Source of the DNA: Nitrosomonas supralitoralis
Lineage (GTDB): Bacteria; Pseudomonadota; Gammaproteobacteria; Burkholderiales; Nitrosomonadaceae
DNA: 64,000 bases
Assembly: GCF_003011925.2 (NCBI RefSeq)
Contig: NZ_PXXU01000013.1
Coordinates: forward strand, 1 to 64,000
Direction: 5' to 3'
The notes under the pieces are model-generated. The model made no database searches. It saw only the letters and a list, made by a program, of their open reading frames with translations, and had not been told where the DNA came from. How positions within the stretch are numbered: position 1 is the stretch's first letter; each line of letters starts with the position of its first letter. Shown in pieces: positions 1-7,852 of the stretch. Both the position numbers and the translations under genes were made by a program.

Positions 1-67
1 GATTAGTTACATTTCTCAGAGAAATTTAGAATAGTGAGAACACACAACAAATTCAGAGGAAAAGACA

Positions 68-1010
68 ATGGCAGTGAATAAAATTTAATTTCAAGTTGGC
101 ATGTCGTTGCATGAATTTCTGCGTCAATAAGGCACTGAGGAGCAATGTGAGGCAGTATTATTTGCATCAAAGTGGCTACAACATTGGAAATGTTTGCCGC
201 TGTGCGATGGAGTCCGTTATTCCGTCACCCATAATGGGTGCAGGTTATGGGAATGCCTGGATTGTGTCTATCATTCCTCCCCAATAGTTGGCACCGTATT
301 TGAGAACACCAAACTTACTCTGACGATTATTTGATCACACAAGGCAAGAATGCGATAAGCCCTCTGGGACTTAAACGCCGGTTGGGGATAAGTTACAAAA
401 CGGCATCGTTGATCAAGCACAAGCTGTTACAAACTTATACTGTTACGAGAAGAGCAGCGCCGTCTGGAAGGACGAATGGAGATTGATGGTGCCTATTGGG
501 AGGCGAAAACCAGAGGAAACGCGGTCGGGGGCCCGCAAGAAAAGCACCATTTGTGGCAGCGATACAAACAAATCGCGATGGTAAGCCACATTCCATGTAT
601 TTTTAACACTGGTGGTGGTTTTTACGCGTGAGGCGCTTAAACAGTGGACGGCTAAAAGTCTGGCTTCTAGTGCGCATGCAGTATCCGATGGTTTATGGTG
701 TTTCGAGGCTGGGATTCACACAGTTGCGCAGCATGGATGCCATGTTGTTGGCAGCGGCAAACTCGCAGTTCAACACCCCGAATTTCGCTGGGTCAACACG
801 CTGCTTGGCAATCGCAAAACTGCACTCAGCAGAACATACCACGCATTCAATCACGCAAAGTACGCGCACCGGTATGTTGCAGAATTTTCTTATCGCTTCA
901 ATCGCAGTTTTGATTTAATCGCTTTGATACTGCAATTGCTGCGTACCGCTGTTACTACAAATCAACTTCCGCTCAGCATACTTAAAATTTTTGAGGCAAA
1001 TAACTATTAA
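68..1010 (+). pseudogene. Decayed IS1595-family (ISXO2-like) transposase
   Basis: Reading from ATG 68, the frame gives the start of an IS1595-type transposase but hits in-frame stops at 86-88 and at about 128. A zinc-ribbon segment follows (KC..LC and ECLDC, roughly 180-265). Near 330 a short deletion breaks the frame. The reading then resumes through LGLKRRLGISYKT (about 360-400), and the IDGAYW segment with the first catalytic Asp follows at about 480-500 in another frame. The 3' part (about 612-1010) is open and encodes the ISXO2-like C-terminal half, with QWTAKSLASS and YHAFNHAKYAHRY. Family assignment is from recalled motifs. At least two stops and several frameshifts make it inactive. 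I could not identify terminal inverted repeats or a target duplication. Confidence 0.85.
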
Positions 1011-1099
1011 GTTAAATCTTTTAACTGGCCTATCCAGATCTATTGAACCACTTCAATGTGGTAGTAGCACAAAAGTTCTGAACCATACTGGATCTCTTT

Positions 1100-1435
1100 T
1101 TATTTGCACTTGACCAATAGATTGCGGGTGACTGTCGATCCTGACTGCGTTACATATCCGATTGTTGTGGACTGCGAGTTTGGTGCAAACTCACGAACTG
1201 CTATGGAGAAGGGTACAATTTCTCCTTGTTGATTTACCAAGTGATATCCACGGGTGCCGCAGATGTCACCGGCCTTCTCCAGACAGTTGCTATAATTCAG
1301 ACCAGAGCCACCGCAGTAGATGTTATATCCTCTGGCTCCGTCAGCAAGAAATACTTCTTTCCCTCTGGGTACAGCACAACCTTGCAGCATGGCGATACAT
1401 ATTATGACTATAAGAATAAAAAGTAAGCGAAACAT
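1100..1435 (-). CDS. Small putative lipoprotein, function unknown
   Basis: The frame is open from 1504, but the better start is ATG 1435, preceded by AAGGA about 6 nt upstream. It then encodes 111 residues beginning with a textbook lipoprotein signal: hydrophobic stretch at residues 4-17 and lipobox LQGC, so lipid attachment at Cys about 20 is predicted. The mature part has several Cys residues (YCGG, NCLEK, DICG, KCK at the end) that could form disulfides in the periplasm. The GARGYNIYCGG segment resembles conserved hypothetical envelope lipoproteins, but I do not recognise a named family. It stands alone between the transposase remnant and the PhoD-like gene. Confidence 0.7.
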   Translation of the reverse strand: MFRLLFILIVIICIAMLQGCAVPRGKEVFLADGARGYNIYCGGSGLNYSNCLEKAGDICGTRGYHLVNQQGEIVPFSIAVREFAPNSQSTTIGYVTQSGSTVTRNLLVKCK

Positions 1436-1625
1436 GTTTGTTCCTTCTTGCCAGGACTTGACGGTATCGCTGTCAAATTTAAATGGGGTTATTTTCAGTT
1501 TCATTCTATACTACATTGCCTGTACGGTGTTAAGTTAGGAATGTTGTGTCAAATCTGGGAAAGACAAGAAAGATTGCTTTGCTTTGAATATGCCCAGTCC
1601 AGTCAAGGGAGAGAACTTGCTGGCA

Positions 1626-3791
1626 TCATGTTTTTCCTGTCGATTCAATTGATTCATCAATGGCCCTGAAATGCGGAATTATATACTCTTTGGACATATC
1701 TGGAGAAATCCACAAAAGATGCTTTCTTGGTTCGCCGTTTTCAAACAGCACTTGGCCTAGATTGCAGTCTGAAACTATCCTTTGGCTATTTTCACCCGTG
1801 TGTTGGAGAAAAGTATGTTCCAGTCTCCATTGACTGGCATAAAATCGCCACCAATTGCCATTTCTGGCGTGATCTTCTTTCCGTTTTTCCAAGTCGTTCA
1901 ATGCCTTGCTCTGTTTGTCGTTAGGTTTGTTGCGTAAAGCCGAGCTGTTCAATTGCCGACATAGCAAAGTTTTTTGCTCGCAGGAAAAAGGGCTGCTACT
2001 GTTGTAACGAGCCGTAGCGGAAAAAGAATAATGCACATCACCGGACAAGAATGTGCATTTCCTGATTTCCATCTTATGCAATAGGGTGTCCATCAAGTCG
2101 GTAAAACCGTCCAAATTTGATGTCCACGCTTCAGCATCAAGAAAATCGACGCCAGTTCCTGTCAAATAGCCTGGAACACCAAACAGTTTCTCTAGGAAAC
2201 GTATGGCTGGCAAATCTTCTAGATAACCTATCCCCCACAATGCAAGCTGGACAACGTTTTCCACCGGCGAGTATCCTATCACCGGTGTAGTGGCGATGAA
2301 AAAAGGGCATGTGTCTTGAGTAATGGGAAAATTACTATCACTGCTCTGAAAATCCTTTGATGCCTTGAGTTTCGTCCATTCCACCCGCAGCCAGTCCAAT
2401 GCATATCGATCCAGCAGGCGAGGTGGATAGAAGGCGTTATCGGGTTGTCGCTGTGTTCGTGAATCAATAGCGATGATCGGCGGGTTGGTGGGAATGGAAA
2501 ATCCCCAACAGCGGTGCTTCCAGGTGGACAAGTCGTAACGCTCGCCAATATTAGGATCATGGTCGTGTTTATTCAATTGCAGAGTGATGGAGTCGATCAT
2601 GTCTGCATCAAAATTATCAGGGTCATTCCCCCAGCCTTGAAATGCCCAATAAGCGGCCAGAGCATTTGAGACGATGCGCCGACCCAAAGGGGAGGAATGT
2701 ACCTTATCATACCAGTGACCAGTGATATTCCAGTCATCGGTGATATCGTGGTCATCGAGAATCATATAGGTGGGAATATTAGCCAATAGCCTGCGGACTT
2801 TGCTCAAAGTCTTATTGAATATTTCGACAGCCTCGGAGCGATCTATGATTGCATCTTGTTTCTTTTTTTTGGGTACGGGAACATGACTGTCTGGTATTTC
2901 CGTCCATTTTGGTGTGTTCCATTTTTTTGCATTGCCGAATACAAATAGATACATGGCAGCAAATTCACCGAAGCTCATCAGATGATTATGCGCTTGAGTC
3001 GAGGTGAAACCGGCTTCACACATACGTAAAACACTCTGTCGACCACCCAGAGGAATCTTGGCCGGATTCAACAAAGGACCTTCGGGAGGAATTGGTGTTT
3101 TCTGGCCAAGTAGAGTCATCGCACCATTAAGAAATTTCCTGACTCCAGTGCGCAGTTTTATGTGTAAGCATTTTTGTGTTTTAACAGTATCATTGAATTC
3201 TTGCAACGGCAGGTAATCCTCCGTGCCAATCAGATCTCCGGCCTGTTTCTGTAAAACTTCTAACAAAGAAGCGGCGACGTCATCCGCGTAAATTTGGTCT
3301 CCTGTCATAAGCAGTACATCCGGGCGATTCCCGAGCTTTTTTTGATAGTATTTCTCCAGCAGATCATCGCCTAAACTTAGGGTGTCAATATCCTTGCTGC
3401 CATGTGGTTTGCGACAACTTCCATGCAATACTGACACCAAAGTATCGGGGATGTGGAAGATCGGGTGTTTGTGATCTTCATAAGTCAAGCCAACCGCTTG
3501 TAGGTCAATCGGATGGGATTGTTCGTTCAGCAAGCGGTAATACAGTGGAGTGCCTGTGATAAAAGGGATTTGTTCGATCGGGTAGGCGCACAGTAGGTAG
3601 ATGTATAAGTTCGCGCCGAGTTGGACGCGACTTGCAGGGAGTTCTTCCTGCTTGCTTGCGCCAACGAGATGCTCATTGACGTCAAGAATTTCCAGGGACA
3701 AGTCGAATGGTTTATCAAGTGCTAACCAGACACAAATACGGTTCCGCGTTGTGCGACGCAAAATCGGTCCGCCTAAAAAATGATCCAGCAT
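1626..3791 (-). CDS. PhoD-like metallophosphatase
   Basis: A 721-residue protein with the metal-binding blocks of the PhoD/alkaline phosphatase D-like fold: GDQIYADD at about residues 164-171, LDDHDITDDW at about 345-354, AIDSRTQR at about 441-448 and FLSGDVHYSF at about 581-590. These Asp/His/Asn clusters bind the metals used for phosphoester or phosphodiester hydrolysis. The first 100 residues look like the N-terminal beta domain of the family. No signal peptide is visible, unlike secreted PhoD enzymes exported by Tat, so a cytoplasmic location is inferred. It is longer than Bacillus PhoD, with inserts between the second and third metal motifs. It appears monocistronic. The substrate cannot be told from sequence. 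Confidence 0.85.
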   Translation of the reverse strand: MLDHFLGGPILRRTTRNRICVWLALDKPFDLSLEILDVNEHLVGASKQEELPASRVQLGANLYIYLLCAYPIEQIPFITGTPLYYRLLNEQSHPIDLQAVGLTYEDHKHPIFHIPDTLVSVLHGSCRKPHGSKDIDTLSLGDDLLEKYYQKKLGNRPDVLLMTGDQIYADDVAASLLEVLQKQAGDLIGTEDYLPLQEFNDTVKTQKCLHIKLRTGVRKFLNGAMTLLGQKTPIPPEGPLLNPAKIPLGGRQSVLRMCEAGFTSTQAHNHLMSFGEFAAMYLFVFGNAKKWNTPKWTEIPDSHVPVPKKKKQDAIIDRSEAVEIFNKTLSKVRRLLANIPTYMILDDHDITDDWNITGHWYDKVHSSPLGRRIVSNALAAYWAFQGWGNDPDNFDADMIDSITLQLNKHDHDPNIGERYDLSTWKHRCWGFSIPTNPPIIAIDSRTQRQPDNAFYPPRLLDRYALDWLRVEWTKLKASKDFQSSDSNFPITQDTCPFFIATTPVIGYSPVENVVQLALWGIGYLEDLPAIRFLEKLFGVPGYLTGTGVDFLDAEAWTSNLDGFTDLMDTLLHKMEIRKCTFLSGDVHYSFSATARYNSSSPFSCEQKTLLCRQLNSSALRNKPNDKQSKALNDLEKRKEDHARNGNWWRFYASQWRLEHTFLQHTGENSQRIVSDCNLGQVLFENGEPRKHLLWISPDMSKEYIIPHFRAIDESIESTGKT

Positions 3792-4402
3792 AACGAAACC
3801 CTCTTGATTGTTACTTCTAAATCTACTTTATTAGATTAATGACTCCAAAGCTAATTGTGTTTATTTTGCATGAAGTTAATCAAATCCATCTTCGACTCAT
3901 TGTTCGGGTGTTCTTGTGTCTTGGTTCTGTATGTCTCTAGAACTGGAATATCATTAAGAGCGCGTGTCCATCGTGTCATTCTTATTCTTGATTATCTACT
4001 GTATGGGTCAAATAATCTTGATTTGGTTTGTTTGCATTATCGATTTAACAGTATGAAGTATAGAATAAAAAGGAACTTCATACAATTTTAATGCAGCATC
4101 TCAGTTGGGATAGGCCTCATAACAGCAGAAACCCTAAAAGATCGTTGAAAAACTATCTGCGTTGCTGCTACGGTGTTAAAAACAGGTTCAAAATGCTCAT
4201 TTATTAAGCATAAATTGCGATTTTTCGTCTGTTTTTGCCTTGTGTCAGTTGCCTCGGAAACGTTTTTCAACGGCGTGCTAAAGGACATTAATCCGTTCTA
4301 ACAGGTCTTCTATAAATCAACCATCACATGATCGTTTTACAGATTGATTGTTTCTGGTCAGGGTATCCAGTTTCGGAAAAGCACGGGCTTCTTGAAAATA
4401 AT
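3792..4402. other. Intergenic stretch with one copy of the 148-bp repeat
   Basis: No convincing gene lies here. The short open frames at 3855-4091 (+) and 4088-4288 (-) have no family resemblance, and the second is largely made of the repeat copy at 4135-4281. The promoter of the PhoD-like gene should lie just right of 3791. Confidence 0.6.
4135..4281 (+). repeat. Palindromic ~148-bp repeat, copy 1
   Basis: This is the first of three dispersed copies (others at 7701-7848 and 60341-60482). It shares the core ACTATCTGCGTTG, GTTAAAAACAGG and CTCATTTATTAAGCATAAA in the same order and orientation. The outer ends are inverted: CGTTGAAAAAC at the left and GTTTTTCAACG at the right. The left terminus is more diverged (TAAAAGATCG where copy 2 has TAACAGGCCG). 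It encodes no protein and lies between two minus-strand genes. It resembles a MITE or a REP-type hairpin, but I cannot name the family. Confidence 0.85.
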
Positions 4403-4552
4403 TTATTTTCTTATTTTTATATCTTTTATACGTATTGCTTCCAAAGCATCAAATTTTTTCGGATCCATCATTTCTTCCAATAATTTTTTTACATCTTCAA
4501 TACTGGTTTTAAATAGATTGATGTCTAGTTCAACGGTCACTTCAACTTTCAT
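4403..4552 (-). CDS. Small 49-residue protein, unknown
   Basis: An ATG at 4552 is preceded by a good ribosome binding site (AGGAG, 6 nt spacing) and opens a 49-codon frame ending at TAA 4403-4405. The product starts with a beta-like stretch (MKVEVTVELDINLF), then an amphipathic acidic/basic helix (SIEDVKKLLEEMMDPKKFDAL) and a Lys-rich tail ending KIRK. The helix and the strong Shine-Dalgarno sequence support a real small gene, possibly a regulator or an antitoxin-like protein. No family is recognised, so function is left open. The longer frame at 4542-4751 on the same strand overlaps its start and looks spurious. Confidence 0.5.
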   Translation of the reverse strand: MKVEVTVELDINLFKTSIEDVKKLLEEMMDPKKFDALEAIRIKDIKIRK

Positions 4553-4965
4553 TAGTAACTCCTGTTAGTAATATCTTTCTGCAACGCGATTTTAAAATAA
4601 TTGCCACATGAATAGACTGGCATGGTCGGTGCATTCTTTTATCTTCATCCTCCAAAGCTAAATTATAAGCCCCATGAAAAATACCTGTTGGAAATAGCAC
4701 TGTAACGGATTGTTTAATTTTCAGGTTACTACCTAAAGGTGATTTTCGCACTACACTACAGAATCATCTTCTGAGTCCTTGTTCGGTATTTTTTTGTTAA
4801 GGAAACTCTTATTTTTGAATTCACTTGACTTTTAATTATAATCAGAGTACAACGCAATAAGGTATTTGTTTCAAAGCTTTTGCAGTACTGGTATTCCATG
4901 TGCAATCTTCGATTCAAGTAGTTTTACGGAAATTTTTCCGTTATTTTTAAAAAGGAAATAATCAC
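4553..4965. other. Intergenic region upstream of the cold-shock gene
   Basis: The stretch separates the small minus-strand gene from the cold-shock gene. It holds the predicted cold-shock promoter near 4815-4842 and a leader of about 117 nt. A small hairpin, ACGGAAA-TTT-TTCCGT, sits at about 4926-4942, just before the purine-rich ribosome binding site. No further gene is visible. Confidence 0.5.
4815..4842 (+). promoter_or_regulatory. Candidate sigma-70 promoter of the cold-shock gene
   Basis: TTGAAT at 4815-4820 and a perfect TATAAT at 4837-4842 are separated by 16 bp. Transcription from here would give a 5' leader of about 115-120 nt, which fits the long untranslated leaders of cspA-type genes. 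The match is by eye only. Confidence 0.5.
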
Positions 4966-5169
4966 ATGGCAACAGGTACAGTTAAATGGTTTAACGATGC
5001 AAAGGGTTTTGGATTTGTTACGCCCGACGATGGCGGAGATGATTTGTTCGCGCACTTTTCCGCAATTAATATGAATGGCTTCAAGACACTAACAGAAGGT
5101 CAAAAAGTTACTTTTGACGTAACGCAAGGTCAAAAGGGTAAGCAGGCATCTAATATACAGACTCCTTGA
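4966..5169 (+). CDS. cspA: Cold-shock protein (CspA family)
   Basis: A 67-residue single cold-shock domain. The RNA-binding motifs are present: [12 protein letters not shown] at residues 7-18 (RNP1) and DLFAHFSAI at about 26-34 (RNP2). The length is typical of CspA/CspE proteins, which bind single-stranded RNA or DNA and melt secondary structure. AAAAAGGAAATAATCAC before the ATG supplies the ribosome binding site. The gene has its own promoter, a long leader and a strong terminator, so it is monocistronic. Which Csp paralogue it represents, and whether it is cold-induced, cannot be decided from sequence alone. Confidence 0.95.
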   Translation: MATGTVKWFNDAKGFGFVTPDDGGDDLFAHFSAINMNGFKTLTEGQKVTFDVTQGQKGKQASNIQTP

Positions 5170-5186
5170 TTAATCCCTGATTTGAT

Positions 5187-5221
5187 AAAAAGCCCAGCTC
5201 TTTTGAGCTGGGCTTTTTGTT
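5187..5221 (+). terminator. Rho-independent terminator of the cold-shock gene
   Basis: A perfect 14-bp stem (AAAAAGCCCAGCTC at 5187-5200 with GAGCTGGGCTTTTT at 5205-5218) has a TTTT loop and a T-rich 3' end. It begins 17 nt after the stop codon. Confidence 0.95.
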
Positions 5222-5251
5222 TGTTAGAAGAGTTCAAGCGGATCATCAGAT

Positions 5252-5362
5252 TCATGTATGCAGTCTTTCTCGTACCAAAACTCTCACGTCGTTATCAACA
5301 AACAGCCTCTCAGGCACTTGATTGCCTTCAACTTTGATTATCGTGTTCCAGTTCAAATCCAT
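5252..5362 (-). CDS. Possible 36-residue ORF or gene remnant
   Basis: ATG at 5362 opens 36 codons to TGA at 5252-5254. The composition is protein-like (VEGNQVPERLFVDNDVRVLV), suggesting either a small gene or the surviving part of an older one. There is no convincing ribosome binding site at normal spacing, which argues for a remnant. No family is recognised. Confidence 0.2.
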   Translation of the reverse strand: MDLNWNTIIKVEGNQVPERLFVDNDVRVLVRERLHT

Positions 5363-5746
5363 ATTACAATAATAAAATGCCTATCTCAGTCGTGAGAAGA
5401 AATATTTTCCATAAAGATGCCAAATAGGTTTTGGAGAATCACTCGAATTGAGCTGTTTGTTTTAAATTGATTCTGACGAGTGAAACAAATAGCTAACAGC
5501 GGCGAACGTTGTGTATGTCGTTGTTTTGCTAAAAGCACAGATTTAATGATTGCGTCTCATAATTCCTTGGCTACTGATTCAGCTCCAGCCAAAATCAACA
5601 ATAAGTAAAGCGCTTTTTATTTTAGTTTCTTGTGTAACCACAGCGTGAGAAATCAATGGCAAACGCTATCTATTATCAATAAATACTGTCTTAGAATTTT
5701 GCTGTAATCTATAATCTTAGTCCTCGGCTTGATATAGGATGTCTGC

Positions 5747-6832
5747 TTGAAAACTTTCCAGTGCCGGTGCGGAAATAATCTGCATTTTGAAAATAATCAG
5801 TGTTTTTCCTGCAATCGGATGGTCGGTTATTTGCCTGATGAAAGTCAACTCAGTGCGTTGGAACCGTCTGTGGATGGTAGTTGGTTGGCTTTGCTTAATA
5901 ACCAAAACTATCGTTTGTGTAAGAATAATGTGGATTATAGTGTTTGTAATTGGATGGTGCCAGTTCGTGATGAGCACGTCTTATGCGTTTCATGTCGCCT
6001 TAACCACGTTATTCCAAATCTCAATGAAGCACAGAATCTTACATTATGGTATCGCGTTGAAATTGCCAAACGGCGCCTCCTTTATACCTTGTATAACCTG
6101 AATTTGCCGGTAGTGAGTCGAGAAGAAGATCCGTTTAAAGGAATGGGTTTCGAGTTCCTGCAGGATAAGACTGCACAAGGGGAATTCAGCAATGAACTAA
6201 CCATAGGGCATAGCATTGCAACAGGCCATAACTCTGGCATGATCACTATTAACCTGCTAGAAGCAGAGCACGGTTCCCGTATAGAGATGCGTGACAAAAT
6301 GAATGAACGTTATCGTACTTTGCTGGGGCATTTCAGACATGAATCCGGACATTATTATTGGGATTTATTGATTAATGAAACAGACAGAGTCAATAGTTTT
6401 CGTGGACTGTTTGGTGATGAGAGATTAGATTACCAGCAATCATTAAGAACCTACTATGATCAGGGCCCGCCAGCATTCTGGCGGGATATTTGGATTAGTG
6501 CCTATGCCAGCACGCATGCCTGGGAAGACTGGGCAGAGACATGGGCGCATTATTTGCATATGGTGGATACTGTCGAAACGGCGCATGACTTTGGATTTAG
6601 AATCCATGGTCATGATGTTTCTCCACCCCTAATAAACGATATGCAAATGAGTAGTGGTTATTTTACTCCCGCTTCGTTTGACGAGCTGTTCGATGATTGG
6701 TGTCGTTTATCCGTTGCATTGAATGCACTTAACCGAAGTATGGGTATGGACGATGCCTATCCATTCATAATTTCCGATACTTCGTTAAACAAACTTCGAT
6801 ATATTCACCAAATCATATCCGAAATGAGCTAG
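5747..6832 (+). CDS. Putative zinc-binding metallopeptidase (zinc ribbon + HExxH)
   Basis: A 361-residue protein with two parts. The first 85 residues form zinc ribbons (Cys 6, 8, 19, 22 and Cys 58, 67, 80, 83). Further on lies a metallopeptidase motif, HESGH, at residues 198-202 within HFRHESGHYYW, with E151 and other acidic residues nearby. This matches the zinc-ribbon plus putative zinc-binding peptidase family (COG4307-like). The start is TTG at 5747, eight nt after AGGA; no in-frame ATG fits. Homologues are often found with Anbu, alpha-E and ATP-grasp genes, and here it lies convergent with the Anbu gene, 3 nt from its stop. Peptidase activity is inferred, not demonstrated for this protein. 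Confidence 0.8.
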   Translation: MKTFQCRCGNNLHFENNQCFSCNRMVGYLPDESQLSALEPSVDGSWLALLNNQNYRLCKNNVDYSVCNWMVPVRDEHVLCVSCRLNHVIPNLNEAQNLTLWYRVEIAKRRLLYTLYNLNLPVVSREEDPFKGMGFEFLQDKTAQGEFSNELTIGHSIATGHNSGMITINLLEAEHGSRIEMRDKMNERYRTLLGHFRHESGHYYWDLLINETDRVNSFRGLFGDERLDYQQSLRTYYDQGPPAFWRDIWISAYASTHAWEDWAETWAHYLHMVDTVETAHDFGFRIHGHDVSPPLINDMQMSSGYFTPASFDELFDDWCRLSVALNALNRSMGMDDAYPFIISDTSLNKLRYIHQIISEMS

Positions 6833-6835
6833 TAC

Positions 6836-7585
6836 TCACTCTTGGCTTGTGCTTTCCCACTCGAAGCGAGGTAAACGATCGCAGGCTTTGCGCAGACCCT
6901 CATTCCATTGTTTCTGCATTGACTTGTACATGGGTGAGTTGAGTGTTAGCTTTAAATGATAGGGTTCTTGAATAGTATCACTGGTGTACATTGCCAGTTC
7001 GATGGGTGGGCCTACAGAGATATTGCTGCGAATAGTGGATTCCACAGATACTAACGCACAACGTGCAGCATCTTCGATTGAAGTGGTGGGGGTAATGATG
7101 CGATCCAGAATCGGTTTGCCGTACTTGTTCTCACCAATTTGCAGATAAGGTGTTTCAGGTGAAGCGCTAATGTAATTACCCTGCGGGTAAATCAAAAAAA
7201 TCTCTGAAGGTTGCCCAGCAATTTGCCCACCTAAAATAAAACTTGCCTCAGACCCACCATTAGTACTTTTTTCCATTGCATCTGCATGCTGGCGTTGTTC
7301 TTTTTGGCTGAGCTGGCCAATATAGTGTGCCACTTCATATAGATGTTGGCCCTTACGAATGTTCATTTTAGCATTTGGTTTTTCCAAATCAGTTCGAATA
7401 TTGTTTAGCACTGCTTGCGATGTGGCTAAGTTGCCGGCTGTCAGCAGTACACAAATGCGTTCATCAGGCCAGACAAATGTGTGCATTTTGCTATAAGTGG
7501 TTACATAATCAACTCCAGCATTAGTTCTTGAATCAGAAGCAAATACCAAACCTTTATTAACGCTGATAGCGAGGCAATAAGTCAT
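6836..7585 (-). CDS. Anbu-type proteasome-like Ntn hydrolase
   Basis: A 249-residue protein with the proteasome beta-subunit/HslV fold of the Anbu (COG3484) family. The N terminus is MTYCLAI. Removal of Met exposes Thr1, with Asp17 in the segment ASDSRTNAGVD and Lys32 in SKMHTF, matching the Thr1-Asp17-Lys33 catalytic set of proteasome-type proteases. GNLATSQ and GGQIAG segments follow. Anbu proteins form open-ring or helical assemblies and lack a dedicated ATPase partner. Family neighbourhoods pair it with transglutaminase, alpha-E and permuted ATP-grasp proteins, all present within 6 kb. The transglutaminase gene lies upstream on the same strand, separated by 267 bp that contain repeat copy 2. 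Confidence 0.92.
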   Translation of the reverse strand: MTYCLAISVNKGLVFASDSRTNAGVDYVTTYSKMHTFVWPDERICVLLTAGNLATSQAVLNNIRTDLEKPNAKMNIRKGQHLYEVAHYIGQLSQKEQRQHADAMEKSTNGGSEASFILGGQIAGQPSEIFLIYPQGNYISASPETPYLQIGENKYGKPILDRIITPTTSIEDAARCALVSVESTIRSNISVGPPIELAMYTSDTIQEPYHLKLTLNSPMYKSMQKQWNEGLRKACDRLPRFEWESTSQE

Positions 7586-7700
7586 AGTTTTTATATAAAA
7601 ATAAATAAATCAGAGCGGTTATCTCACAATTTGTGTTACCTGAAACCGGACATTATCCATGTGAAAAAATTGTTACGGTGCTGCAGTAGAGAAAGCATTT

Positions 7701-7848
7701 TAACAGGCCGTTGAAAAAACTATCTGCGTTGTTGCTACGGTGTTAAAAACAGGCTCAAAATGCTCATTTATTAAGCATAAACTGCGCTTTTTCACCTGTT
7801 TTTGCCTTGTAGCAGTTGCCTAGAAAACGTTTTCCAATGGCCTGTTAA
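7701..7848 (+). repeat. Palindromic 148-bp repeat, copy 2 (best preserved)
   Basis: The element is bounded by inverted termini: TAACAGGCCGTTGAAAAA at 7701-7718 and TTTTCCAATGGCCTGTTA at 7830-7847, which pair at 16 of 18 positions. Inside is a second imperfect inverted pair around AAAAACAGG and CCTGTTTTT, so the whole unit can fold into one long hairpin. It ends 4 bp before the transglutaminase stop codon and lies between that gene and the Anbu gene, both transcribed leftward. Its transcript would therefore carry the hairpin between the two reading frames. Confidence 0.9.
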
Positions 7849-7852
7849 TTCC

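Larger units (their letters stand above)
5170..5746. other. Intergenic region between cold-shock gene and zinc peptidase
   Basis: Apart from the terminator at its left end, the only protein-like segment is the 36-codon minus-strand frame at 5252-5362 (listed separately). The remainder is AT-rich with no recognised motif. It must hold the promoter of the zinc-peptidase gene. Confidence 0.5.

Noticed and set aside
628-918. Overlapping open frames within 612-1010
   Set aside because: They are alternative frames of the transposase remnant; only the 612-1010 frame carries ISXO2-like sequence.
3855-4091. 78-codon plus frame in the gap left of the first repeat copy
   Set aside because: Cys/Leu-rich nonsense-like composition, no ribosome binding site; probably chance.
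4542-4751. 69-codon minus frame upstream of the small gene
   Set aside because: It overlaps the better-supported 49-codon gene start, has no family resemblance and an irregular composition.
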